Shown: positions 26,200 through 36,240 of the stretch, piece by piece
Numbering within the stretch: the stretch's first letter is position 1
Layout of the letters: the number at the start of each line of letters is the position of its first letter
Assembly: GCF_019801145.1 (NCBI RefSeq)
Contig: NZ_JAHVJQ010000003.1
Span: 434,001-498,000, forward strand
Source of the DNA: Leisingera aquaemixtae
GTDB taxonomy: Bacteria > Pseudomonadota > Alphaproteobacteria > Rhodobacterales > Rhodobacteraceae
Direction of reading: 5' to 3'
Length of the DNA: 64,000 nt
Notes under the pieces: generated by a model
Told to the model about the DNA's origin: nothing
Seen by the model: the letters and a program-made list of their open reading frames with translations, nothing else
The model's database searches: none
Position numbers and translations under genes: made by a program

Positions 26200-27264
26200 C
26201 TAGCTGCCGCCGGTTTCCGGAATTCTCGCAATGAATTCCGAGAGTTTCTTCCATGCAGCAATGTCTGCTTGCTCGGGATCATCTGCCCGGTGCTCGGGCT
26301 TTCCGCCTTCCAGCACGGGAGCAAAGGCTGCTGCGGCAAGTTTCAGATCCGCATCGCTGCCGATCCGGCAGGTGTCGCCTGCGGGCTGCTGTGGCGGAGA
26401 ATCCAGCTTCTGGCCGATCCGCGCTTCAACCCAGGCGAGATCATCAGCGTTTGCAGAGATGATGCCGGCGGCCAGATCCGGGCATAGTTCAAACCGCGGG
26501 CCGGGCAGCTCCATCAGCGCATTGACGATCCTGCGGTCTCTTCGGACAAGGGCGGGCGTGCCAAGCCGGATATCGCTGTTCCGGCGGTAGCAGGAAATGA
26601 GAGCCAGGGCCGTTGCCGTCATGCTGATGTTTCGGGTTTCATGGGCACCCGTGACCGGCGCTAGGCCGGCCCAGTCCGTGAAATCCTGCACGACGTCTCC
26701 CCCGATGAAACCGCTGGGCGCATAGACGCGCAGCCGGACGTTTTCCGGTCCGAAGACGCGGTCAATTGTCTCAAAGCGGTTCCGGTATTCAGGCCACCGG
26801 GGTGCGAATTTCGCTGCGCCTGTCTTGATGTCTTGCTGCAGAGAGCTCCGGAGGTAGTCTGCAGGCGGGCGCACATAGGCATAGACAGCGGTTTCCTTGA
26901 AATGCGGGCTGAACCGGTCGCGCATCCGTGTCAGTGCCGCTTCGCCTGCTATGGAAAACCACTCCGCAGACAGAATGAAGGTATCCTCCGGCCGGTTGCG
27001 CAGCTGGCGCCTGACCCGCATTTCCAGTTTCTTGCGTTTTTCCGCCAGGTCAGCTGCGCTCAGCCCCTGCTGTTTGAAGGCAATGTACTGCTCCGGTTGA
27101 TCGTCAAACAGCATTCTGCAAGGTGCCGAATGGTTCGGACGGCCAAGCCGCATGGCATGGGCACCTTCAGACTGTCCGGCGGCGAGCGCAGCTTGAATGG
27201 AGGTGGTGCCGGTCTTGTGCATCCCGGCGTGGATAATCAAACGTTTCCTGCTGCGCGGCGGCAT
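26200..27264 (-). CDS. Sulfotransferase-like P-loop protein
   Basis: A 354-residue protein with an N-terminal nucleotide loop HAGMHKTGTTSIQ (residues 12-24). This has the form of the 5'-phosphosulfate-binding loop of PAPS-dependent sulfotransferases, with the usual Lys. A later segment, YAYVRPPADYLRSSLQQD, resembles the 3'-phosphate-binding 'R....S' motif. Such bacterial proteins often modify capsule, lipid or exported polysaccharide, but no glycan genes are adjacent. It lies 38 bp downstream of pccR on the same strand. Confidence 0.75.
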   Translation of the reverse strand: MPPRSRKRLIIHAGMHKTGTTSIQAALAAGQSEGAHAMRLGRPNHSAPCRMLFDDQPEQYIAFKQQGLSAADLAEKRKKLEMRVRRQLRNRPEDTFILSAEWFSIAGEAALTRMRDRFSPHFKETAVYAYVRPPADYLRSSLQQDIKTGAAKFAPRWPEYRNRFETIDRVFGPENVRLRVYAPSGFIGGDVVQDFTDWAGLAPVTGAHETRNISMTATALALISCYRRNSDIRLGTPALVRRDRRIVNALMELPGPRFELCPDLAAGIISANADDLAWVEARIGQKLDSPPQQPAGDTCRIGSDADLKLAAAAFAPVLEGGKPEHRADDPEQADIAAWKKLSEFIARIPETGGS

Positions 27265-27302
27265 TGGTCAGACCTCGTTCCTGCAATCAGTCGTGCAGTG
27301 CA

Positions 27303-28691
27303 TCAGTTAACCTCATAGGGCAACACGCCGCGCTGGTCGGTGTTGATGGTCAGCCGCCGCTCCAGCGGCGGCACCGAGCGCTGGTGGCAATCCTTCCTCT
27401 CGCAGATCCGGCAGGAAATGCCGATCGGCTCATAAGCGCTGTCTTGGTTCACATCCAGCCCGTCGGCATAGACCAGCGCATCGGCATGGCGCACCTCGCA
27501 CCCCAGCGCAATGGCATAGCGGCGCACTGGCGCGCCGAAGGAACCGCCCGGCTTCGACACATCGCGGGCCAGCGAGATATAGCGCACCCCGTCCGGCGTC
27601 TCCGCCAGCTGGCGCAGGAACCGGCCCGGGGTCTCGAACGCCCGGTGCACGTTCCACAGGGGGCAGGCGCCGCCAAAACGGGCAAACTGCAGCCGCGTGG
27701 CCGAGTGCCGCTTGGTGATGGTGCCCGCCTGATCCACCCGCACGAAAAAGAACGGCACCCCCTTGGCGCCGGGCCGCTGCAGGGTCGAGAGCCGGTGTGC
27801 GATCTGCTCGATCGAGGCGCCAAAGCGGATCGCCAGCAGCTCCAGGTCATGGCGGCAGGCCTGCGCCGCCTCCAGGAACCGCCCGTAGGGCATCAGCGCC
27901 GCGCCCGCAAAATAGTTGGCGAGGCCGATCTTGGCGATGGCGCGGGCCTCCTCGCTCTGGAACTTTGCAAAGTCCAGCGTCGCCTCCAGCAGGGTGTTCT
28001 GCCGCAAAAGCGCCACCTGCAGCAGCATCTGGAACAGCTGCGTCTGCGGTGCGGAGCGGTTCGACAGATGCAGCACCTGCGCCTCGGCGTCGTAATGGCG
28101 CAACCCCTCCATCTCGGTCTGGCGCACCTTGATGCCGCCGCGCTCCAGCTCGGCGATGGCGGCGGCGCGGATGTCGCTGGTGGCGGCAAAGCGCTCCGCC
28201 GCGTGGTCCACCGCGTCGATGTAGTTGTCGCAGTAATGGAAGAAATCGCGCACTTCCTCCCAAGGCGACGCCTGAATGCGGGCATCCTCCCGTCCCAGCG
28301 CTTCATCCAAGGAAGCCAGGCGTTCATGGGTCTGCCGGTAGGCCCGGTGCAGCGCCAGAAAGGCCCGCGCCAGCGCCGGGGCGTTTGACGCCGTGAGGCG
28401 CAGGTCCGCCAGGGGCGGCGCATCATCGGCAAACACCGGATCCGCCATCGCCTCGCGCATGTCGCTGACCAGCCGCTCGCTGTCGCCCGCGCTCAGCTCG
28501 GTCACATCCATGCCGAACTCCTGCGCCAGCGCCAGCACCACCGTGGTCGACACCGGGCGGTTGTTGTTCTCCATCTGGTTCAGATAGGGCAGGGAGACGC
28601 CCAGCTTGGCGGCGAAATCCTTCTGCGTCAGGTCCAGCCGCTGCCGCATCTCGCGCAGCTTGGCGCCGGCGTAAAGTTTCTGGGTGGCCAT
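27303..28691 (-). CDS. pccR: ScfR-family short-chain acyl-CoA regulator, PccR-like
   Basis: A 462-residue regulator. An XRE-type HTH covers residues 8-65 (LDLTQKDFAAKLGVSLPYLNQMENN), a DUF955/ImmA-IrrE-like middle domain without HExxH spans about 180-300, and the DUF2083-type C-terminus has a Cys cluster (CRICERKDC). This is the ScfR architecture. In Rhodobacter sphaeroides PccR activates pccB in response to propionyl-CoA and binds TTTGCAAA half-sites. Here similar sites occur upstream of this gene and of pccB (34694). The assignment to PccR rather than another ScfR rests on that linkage. Confidence 0.85.
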   Translation of the reverse strand: MATQKLYAGAKLREMRQRLDLTQKDFAAKLGVSLPYLNQMENNNRPVSTTVVLALAQEFGMDVTELSAGDSERLVSDMREAMADPVFADDAPPLADLRLTASNAPALARAFLALHRAYRQTHERLASLDEALGREDARIQASPWEEVRDFFHYCDNYIDAVDHAAERFAATSDIRAAAIAELERGGIKVRQTEMEGLRHYDAEAQVLHLSNRSAPQTQLFQMLLQVALLRQNTLLEATLDFAKFQSEEARAIAKIGLANYFAGAALMPYGRFLEAAQACRHDLELLAIRFGASIEQIAHRLSTLQRPGAKGVPFFFVRVDQAGTITKRHSATRLQFARFGGACPLWNVHRAFETPGRFLRQLAETPDGVRYISLARDVSKPGGSFGAPVRRYAIALGCEVRHADALVYADGLDVNQDSAYEPIGISCRICERKDCHQRSVPPLERRLTINTDQRGVLPYEVN

Positions 28692-28701
28692 GGGGCGCGC
28701 C

Positions 28702-28739
28702 TTTGCAAATCCATTTTCTGCGAATGGTATAATTGCAAA
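28702..28739. promoter_or_regulatory. Candidate PccR sites upstream of pccR
   Basis: TTTGCAAA (28702-28709), a weaker TCTGCGAA (28717-28724) and ATTGCAAA (28732-28739), within 48 bp upstream of the pccR start. They overlap a possible minus-strand -10 (TATACC on that strand). They suggest autoregulation. Confidence 0.5.
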
Positions 28740-28766
28740 CCCGTACCCGCAAGCCTGTGGCCGGGA

Positions 28767-29978
28767 TTATGCGCCGATCTGACGCTCCCGCAGCACCACC
28801 AGCAGGATCGCAATCAGCCCGCACAGGGCGGTTCCGAACATGATCGCCAACAGCGGCACCGCGGTTGACCCCGGCACTAGCAGCATCCCCGCAAAGGCGC
28901 TGAGCGCGGCACCCGCGCCGATCATGATCGCGCCGCTGAGGCCCGAGGCGGTGCCCGCCAGATGCGGCCGCACCGAAATCGCGCCGGCGGTGGCATTGGG
29001 GATCGCCATGCCGTTGCCCAGGCCGACAAAGCACATGAGGCCGAAGAAGGTGAACACGCTGTCTGCGCCTGCCACCGCGACCAGCAGCGACAGCAGCACG
29101 CCGCCGCCATTGATCACGCAGCCCCACAGCACCATGCGGTTGACCCCCAGCCGGGTGGAATACCGCCCCGACACGAAATTGCCGGCGAAATACCCCACCG
29201 CAGGCGCCGAGAACCAGACGCCCAGCTCCGCGGTGCTGAGGCCGTAGACCTCGGTGCCGACAAAGGGCGCGCCGCCCAGGTAGGCAAAAAACGCCCCTGA
29301 GGAGAGGCCGGAGGACAGCGAGTAGCCCCAGAACCGGGGCGAGCGCAGCAGCTCCGGGTACTCGCGGAACTGCGCCACCAGCGTCTTGCCGCTCTTGTGC
29401 GCGGTCTCGCCGAAATCGGTGAAAGTGATCAGCAGCGTCGCCGCGCCAACCAGGAACAGCAGCCAGAAGTTGGCGGTCCAGCCCATCCACTGGTCCAGGA
29501 AGCCGCCGATTGCCGGGCCGATCATCGGCACCACCGCCATGCCCATGGTGACATAGCCGATCATGCTGGCGGCCTCGTTGGTGTCATACATGTCGCGCAC
29601 CGCGGCGCGGCTCAGCACCATGGTCGCGGCCACCGCTGTCTGCGCCACCCGGAACATCAGGAACAGCTCCGCTGTCGGCGCATAGATGCAGCCCAATGTG
29701 GCCAGCAGGAACAGCACGATGCTGCCCAGGATCACCGGCCGCCGCCCCATCTGGTCGGAAATCGGGCCGACAAAAATCTGCACCACCGCATTGCCGGCCA
29801 GATACAGCGCCACCGACAGCTGCATCACCCGGTAGTCGACCGCATAATACTCTGCCATCCCCGCCAGCGACGGCAGGTGCAGGTTCATGCCAAGCGCCGA
29901 CAGGCCTGCCAGCAGGATCAGGGTGAAAATGCGCGGAGGCGTCCGCTGGCCGGCGGCCCGGGTATCATATGTGGACAT
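28767..29978 (-). CDS. Bcr/CflA-type multidrug MFS exporter
   Basis: A 403-residue, 12-helix major facilitator transporter. Motif A-like GPISDQMGRRPVI is in loop 2-3 (about 71-83), and the family segment GMNLHLPSLAGMAEYY is in TM1. DHA1-type Bcr/CflA proteins export antibiotics or dipeptides in exchange for protons. It lies 75 bp upstream of pccR on the same strand. Its start region is divergent from the large cassette gene at 30155. Confidence 0.9.
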   Translation of the reverse strand: MSTYDTRAAGQRTPPRIFTLILLAGLSALGMNLHLPSLAGMAEYYAVDYRVMQLSVALYLAGNAVVQIFVGPISDQMGRRPVILGSIVLFLLATLGCIYAPTAELFLMFRVAQTAVAATMVLSRAAVRDMYDTNEAASMIGYVTMGMAVVPMIGPAIGGFLDQWMGWTANFWLLFLVGAATLLITFTDFGETAHKSGKTLVAQFREYPELLRSPRFWGYSLSSGLSSGAFFAYLGGAPFVGTEVYGLSTAELGVWFSAPAVGYFAGNFVSGRYSTRLGVNRMVLWGCVINGGGVLLSLLVAVAGADSVFTFFGLMCFVGLGNGMAIPNATAGAISVRPHLAGTASGLSGAIMIGAGAALSAFAGMLLVPGSTAVPLLAIMFGTALCGLIAILLVVLRERQIGA

Positions 29979-30154
29979 ACCATCCGGTTAGAGCAGTCGG
30001 CCCGCGTTGTCCATCAGTCCTCTGTGCGGCGGCGCACAGGGGTGACGCCGCGTCAAAAGTTCCTTGCGTGAAAAACAAGGCGTCTCCTATGGTTGGTCAG
30101 GCAATAGATTTTTGTGCGTTTTCAAGGCCGCCCCAAGCCCGGATGAGGTGACAA

Positions 30155-32923
30155 ATGGCCAATACCCCAGACCCGCTTGCCAACAACCCGGCCGTCCGGC
30201 AATGGGCCGAACGCTTCTATACGGTCAAGGCCTGGGCCATGCCGGACCTGCCCGGCGGCGGCGATGAGGCCGCGGAGCAGCGGCGCGCGGCCGCGCTTGC
30301 GGCGCTTGGCAAGATCGCCATCCCCGCCGCGCTCAGCTCCGGCGCGCGGCGCAGCCTGGCAGGCGGGCGCAAGGCGCTGAAGAAGGAAATCCTCAGCGCC
30401 GGCGCGGCAGAGGCCTTTGACAAGATCGACAATGATATCAAAGAGCTGGAAACCCGGATCGCCTCGCAGCTGGGCGTCGCCGCCGCCCGGGCCAAGGCGC
30501 AGGCAGCCCTTGCCGCAGCAGAGGACAGGTTCAAGGCGGTGCGCGACAGCCTCGATCAGGGCGCCTTCACCCATCTGGAGGGGCTGATCAAGGCGGCGCA
30601 GAAAGCGATGGCAGCGGCGGTCTCCGCCAGCGACTTCGAGGCGGTGGAAGCTGCGGCCAAGGATGCCGCCGCCAAGGCGGAGGACGCCAATACCTACGGC
30701 CGGTTCTTCGACAGCTGGACCCGCGGCACCCTGGCGCTGATTGCAGCGATGAACGGCGGCGCCAAGGACGCCGCCGAGGCCGACCGCAGCGCCCGGATGA
30801 AAACCGCCGCAGGCCATTCCAAGGCGGGGGACTTCGGCGCGGCAAAGGCGGCGCTGGAGGGCTGGAAGGCCAACCTCGGCGACGGGGGCGACCTTGCCAA
30901 GGCGCTCAGCTTTGACGCCAAACTGGCGGAATACATGGCAACCGCCCATGACCGCTGCGAATTCATCCTCGCCAGCGCGGTGCCGGATGCCGGCAGCTAC
31001 CGCAACCATCTGAAGAACGCCAAGAAGAAGGCCTACAAGGAGCAGAAGTTCACCGAGGCCGAGGCGCTGGTGCAGGAGCTGATGGATTACAGCTCCAAGG
31101 ACCGCGGTGCGCTGGCCCGCTACATGCGCAGCTTCGACGGCTCTCTGCGGGCCGACAAGGGATTCCGCGATGCGCTGGCGGCGGCGGATACCAAGCAGGA
31201 GTTCAAGGGCGCCAACAACCCCTCAGGCGCGATGGCGGATCTCAAGGCCTGGGAAAAGGCCAACAAGGCGCTGATGCGCAAGAGCCTGTCCAAGCAGATC
31301 GTCAAGGCATTGGCGAAGAAGTACGAAGCGCTGAGCAAGGTGCTGGCAGACCCGGAGCTGAGCGACCTGAAAGACACCTGGGACAGGCACAAGGCGCTGG
31401 CGGATGCGGACAACTTCGACAAGGACGCCGGCGCGCCGCAGTACCACGCCAAGCTCGACCAGCTGTTCAAGCTGGAGAAGGTGGTGGACGAGCGTCGCGA
31501 GATGGCGCTGATCCTGCAGCGCTATCCGGCCGCCGCGGCCTACGGTTTCCAGAACCCGGTCGCGGATGCCCTGACTGCGCAGAAATACCCGGAGGCGGTG
31601 GCCGCGGTGCCGGGCGCTCTGGCGCTGCTGCGCGCGATGCCCGCCTATCTGGACACCCGGCAGGCCGCACAGGACCTGCTGGCGGCGCTGCCCGGCGGTG
31701 CGGATGGGCTGACCGGCCCGCTGGACGCGGCAATTAAGGCGGCGGAGGCTACTGCGCGCGGCGGCGATCCGGCCAAGGCAGCGGCGGATCTGCAGGCAGT
31801 GCTGGACGGTACCGATTACCTGGACATGGTGCTGGCGATGGCCGACTACCGCGCCAAGCTCGCCAGGGTCGAAAAGGAACACAGCCGCACCAAGGCATAC
31901 CTCAAGCTGCCGGAGGCCGAGGCCGCGCTGGATGCCTCGCTGAAGACCGCCACGGACCGGGCGGACAACGACAGGGAATACGGCGACGCCTTCCTGATGC
32001 TGGACGCGCATCAGAAGCTGCTGGCAGAGGCCAAGCCGATGGCGACGGCCCGCTATCAGGTGCAGGGCATCCTCAAGGCGCTGAAACGGGCCGGCGCGTC
32101 CCAGGATGAGCTGGACGCCTTTGAAGTCAAGGTTTCAGCGGCAGAGGCCGAGGCAAAGATACCGGATTTTGCCAAGGCCAAATCCGCCTTTGACCAGGTC
32201 CGCAAGGAGCTGGAAAAGCTCAGCGCCGAGGCGGCGGAAGCTTATGAAATGGTGGACGGAGTTGACAGCAACGCTGGCCACTCGCTCGACCGCCACGGCC
32301 CCGGTGTCAGCGACGAGGACCTGATCATCCGGCTCAAGACCGGCAAGCCGCCCAATGCGCACTCCGATGATGAGCGCTCCTATACCGGAGCCTCATCCAA
32401 GTTCCACAGCCCGCAGGACTGGCTGGCGGGCCGCGAACTGGCGGCGCAGGCGGCGCTGGCCAAGGGCATCGATATCGGCGAAAAGGAGATGGACGTCTCC
32501 GGAGATCCGCTGACCTGGCCGGAAGAAAACGCCGATTTCACCGTCGAGCACGGCCGCCCGATCGACAAGGCCTATATCGGCCACAAGAAACACGTCCGCA
32601 TGGATGAGGAGCCGGTCCCGGACAAGACCTATGAAACCTTCGAAGAGGTCGAGGGCCTGACCCGCGCCTATGTGAACTTCATCTGGGAGCCGGAGAAGCT
32701 GCCGGATGAGACGACGGACCATCCCAACCCCGGCACGCACCATGCCGGGGAAAAAGCCCAGGACAACGCCGACTACGTCGAGAAATACAAAACCCGGCAC
32801 GGCGGCGCCCCGGCCAAGATCCCGGGGCGCTGGGTGATGATGCAGCAATACCCGGTCGCCGACGGCTGGGACAATGAAACCAAGACCTACACCAGTGGCA
32901 ATCCGGACAATATGATCCCATGA
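30155..32923 (+). CDS. Large helical-repeat protein with candidate C-terminal RNase-A-like toxin domain
   Basis: A 922-residue protein with no signal peptide or membrane segment. Residues about 1-700 are Ala/Lys/Asp/Glu-rich helices, with repeated helix-turn-helix units broken by GD/GG turns (for example AARGGDPAKAAADLQAVLD-like). From about 705 the composition changes to a mixed domain: GHSLDRHG (708-715), DLIIRL, then ASSKF, and near the end GRWVMMQQYPV and TKTYTS. The order His, Arg-Leu, 'AS.(S/T)F', and C-terminal Thr/Tyr is that of bacterial CdiA-CT RNase-A-like toxin domains; I cannot confirm it without a search. No VgrG, PAAR, Hcp or filamentous-haemagglutinin region is visible, so delivery is unexplained. 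The next gene overlaps by 4 bp. Confidence 0.6.
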   Translation: MANTPDPLANNPAVRQWAERFYTVKAWAMPDLPGGGDEAAEQRRAAALAALGKIAIPAALSSGARRSLAGGRKALKKEILSAGAAEAFDKIDNDIKELETRIASQLGVAAARAKAQAALAAAEDRFKAVRDSLDQGAFTHLEGLIKAAQKAMAAAVSASDFEAVEAAAKDAAAKAEDANTYGRFFDSWTRGTLALIAAMNGGAKDAAEADRSARMKTAAGHSKAGDFGAAKAALEGWKANLGDGGDLAKALSFDAKLAEYMATAHDRCEFILASAVPDAGSYRNHLKNAKKKAYKEQKFTEAEALVQELMDYSSKDRGALARYMRSFDGSLRADKGFRDALAAADTKQEFKGANNPSGAMADLKAWEKANKALMRKSLSKQIVKALAKKYEALSKVLADPELSDLKDTWDRHKALADADNFDKDAGAPQYHAKLDQLFKLEKVVDERREMALILQRYPAAAAYGFQNPVADALTAQKYPEAVAAVPGALALLRAMPAYLDTRQAAQDLLAALPGGADGLTGPLDAAIKAAEATARGGDPAKAAADLQAVLDGTDYLDMVLAMADYRAKLARVEKEHSRTKAYLKLPEAEAALDASLKTATDRADNDREYGDAFLMLDAHQKLLAEAKPMATARYQVQGILKALKRAGASQDELDAFEVKVSAAEAEAKIPDFAKAKSAFDQVRKELEKLSAEAAEAYEMVDGVDSNAGHSLDRHGPGVSDEDLIIRLKTGKPPNAHSDDERSYTGASSKFHSPQDWLAGRELAAQAALAKGIDIGEKEMDVSGDPLTWPEENADFTVEHGRPIDKAYIGHKKHVRMDEEPVPDKTYETFEEVEGLTRAYVNFIWEPEKLPDETTDHPNPGTHHAGEKAQDNADYVEKYKTRHGGAPAKIPGRWVMMQQYPVADGWDNETKTYTSGNPDNMIP

Positions 32924-33300
32924 AGATACGCAAGGAACTGATTGAAGGCTACACGCGGCTCCTGACCATGGGCCGGGCGGTCAACGCGCCCGATCCGATG
33001 GCGGATCTGGCGCAATTCGACGCCGACATCCGCGCCATGCACAAACGCGCCCACAAGGAGGGCAACCTGGACTGGCTGCGCCTGGCGCTGGATTCGCTGA
33101 TCGCCAGCCCGGGCGGCCGCATCAGCCAGTTTGCAGGCCAGCAGTACCCGTTCGACGACGCGGAACTGGCGGCGCTGTTCCGCCGCGCCTACGGGATGAT
33201 CTGGCCGGATCAGCCGCTCTCCGAACCGGGGGAGGAGGCCGATCTGGAGTTTGCCGAGATGAGCGCAGAGGAATGGGCCGCCGCCACCGGCGCCAGCTAG
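32920..33300 (+). CDS. Small acidic protein, immunity candidate
   Basis: A 126-residue acidic, helical protein beginning MKIRKELIEGYTRLL, with a long acidic tail (PGEEADLEFAEMSAEEWAA). Its ATG overlaps the stop of the 922-residue gene (ATGA), so translation is coupled. Small size, acidity, immediate position and coupling fit an immunity protein for a toxin domain. I recognise no family, and the role is inferred from context alone. A third cassette gene starts 9 bp downstream. Confidence 0.6.
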   Translation: MKIRKELIEGYTRLLTMGRAVNAPDPMADLAQFDADIRAMHKRAHKEGNLDWLRLALDSLIASPGGRISQFAGQQYPFDDAELAALFRRAYGMIWPDQPLSEPGEEADLEFAEMSAEEWAAATGAS

Positions 33301-33309
33301 GAGGATGCC

Positions 33310-34524
33310 ATGCCTGACCAGGCTTTTGACGCCGACGCCGTCCTGAAACTGCTGAAGAAGTCCAAGGCGTCCGGCAACGAACTGCCCTTTGCCTTCGGGC
33401 TTGCAGGCAAGCCGGAAAACTGCGGCCTGATGGTCGACCTGCGCAAGCCCGGCAAGGTGCTGCGCGGCGATCTAAAGAAGATGCCTGGCATCAAGAAAAC
33501 CTGTTTCGGCACCCTGCGGGTGGAGGAGAACGAGGTCTTTCTGCAGCCGGAGAAGCCGGTGAAGGGTATCGTCAAGCAGCTGAAGAAGCGGTTCAAGGCC
33601 GAAGGCATGGTCAAGTTCAAGCCGGTGCTGGTCGGCCCCGACGGCAGCATCATCGACGAGGACAGCCTGCCGGATGACGACGCGGAAGAGCTTGAAACCA
33701 GCGCGCCTGCGCAGGCAGAGGATGGCGCCGCCGCCGCTCTGAAACAGCGCATCGCCGCCGCTGCGGAGGCGGTGAAGGCGCTGGGCAACCCGGAGCTTGC
33801 GGGCAAGCTGGCGCCGGAAATCAAGGCTAGCGCCAAGCTGCTGGGGCAGGGCGACCACGACGGCTGCGCCGCGCGCATCGCCCGGCTGGAGGCGGCGCTG
33901 GCCAAGCTGCAAAGCCAGCCCAAACCCGCCTCGGCCGATGCGGAGCAGGCGGCCAAGCTCTCCAAGCTGCTGGCGGCGCAGGCGGCAAGGATCAAGGCGC
34001 TGCCGCCGGAACAGGCGGCGCCGCTGGCCGAGCAGGCCCGCGCCGTTGCGGCCAGCCTCAAGTCCGGCGCGCTGCCGCAGGCCGCAGAGGGCCTGAAGGC
34101 GCTGATCAAGGCGCTCGACGCCCCGGCAGGGACGGAGACGGAGGCGCCGCAGGCGGACGTGATGGAAATCTGGCAGGCCGCCAAGGAGCAGGTGGACGGC
34201 GGCATCTCCGAATTGCAGGCGGCGCTGCGGTCGCAGAACCACCCGGTGCTGGCGCAAATCGCCGATGCCGGGCTGGCCGGAGCCACCGACGGCAACCAGA
34301 CCGCGCTGATGAAGGCCCTGTTTGAGATGAAATCCGCCACCGGCGAGGCCCGCAAGGCAGCAGCCCAGGCGCTGCTGGCGCAAATTGCCGCGTATCTGAA
34401 GTTCCTCAAGGACGACCCGGTGATCGCCCTGGTGGAGGACAACCCCTTTGGCATCTCCGCCCCGGTGAAGGCGCCGCTGACCAGCGCCCTGCGGCAGATG
34501 GCCGAGATCGCCAAGGCTGCCTGA
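33310..34524 (+). CDS. Helical-repeat accessory protein of the cassette
   Basis: A 404-residue protein. Residues 1-115 form a mixed alpha/beta domain with FAFGLAGKPENCGLMVD and GTLRVEENEVFLQPEKPV. An acidic linker (DEDSLPDDDAEELE) follows, then about 270 residues of Ala/Lys-rich helical units resembling those of the 922-residue protein (LKSGALPQAAEGLKALIKALD; LLGQGDHDGCAARIARLEAAL). The shared repeat style suggests that the two interact or share descent. No signal peptide or membrane segment. AGGAGG lies before the ATG. Function is unknown; a carrier, chaperone or delivery adaptor is possible. Confidence 0.6.
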   Translation: MPDQAFDADAVLKLLKKSKASGNELPFAFGLAGKPENCGLMVDLRKPGKVLRGDLKKMPGIKKTCFGTLRVEENEVFLQPEKPVKGIVKQLKKRFKAEGMVKFKPVLVGPDGSIIDEDSLPDDDAEELETSAPAQAEDGAAAALKQRIAAAAEAVKALGNPELAGKLAPEIKASAKLLGQGDHDGCAARIARLEAALAKLQSQPKPASADAEQAAKLSKLLAAQAARIKALPPEQAAPLAEQARAVAASLKSGALPQAAEGLKALIKALDAPAGTETEAPQADVMEIWQAAKEQVDGGISELQAALRSQNHPVLAQIADAGLAGATDGNQTALMKALFEMKSATGEARKAAAQALLAQIAAYLKFLKDDPVIALVEDNPFGISAPVKAPLTSALRQMAEIAKAA

Positions 34525-34588
34525 CCCGGCCTCTCCGGCCCCGCAAAAAGGGGCCGGACGCCATGCCTGGATTTTGCTGATTTACAAC

Positions 34589-34628
34589 TTTGCTAACCTC
34601 ATATGCAAACGGTTTGCAAATTTGCGAA
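34589..34628. promoter_or_regulatory. Candidate PccR sites upstream of pccB
   Basis: A run of four related octamers: TTTGCTAA (34589), TATGCAAA (34602), TTTGCAAA (34613) and TTTGCGAA (34621), 66-105 bp upstream of pccB. The middle pair forms the palindrome GCAAAC-G-GTTTGC. PccR of R. sphaeroides is reported to bind paired TTTGCAAA sites, so control by the pccR product is likely. Confidence 0.65.
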
Positions 34629-34693
34629 AATTACCTTTGGCTCAGCGCCCGCGCAATATATGGTCCCGGTGAAATCTACAGGGGACATGAGCC

Positions 34694-36226
<1,533 letters not shown>

Positions 36227-36240
36227 CGGCGGAGGTTGCC

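Noticed and set aside
30155-34524. Cassette considered as part of a type VI or two-partner secretion locus
   Set aside because: No VgrG, Hcp, PAAR, ClpV, TpsB or haemagglutinin-repeat sequence is present in or near the cassette.
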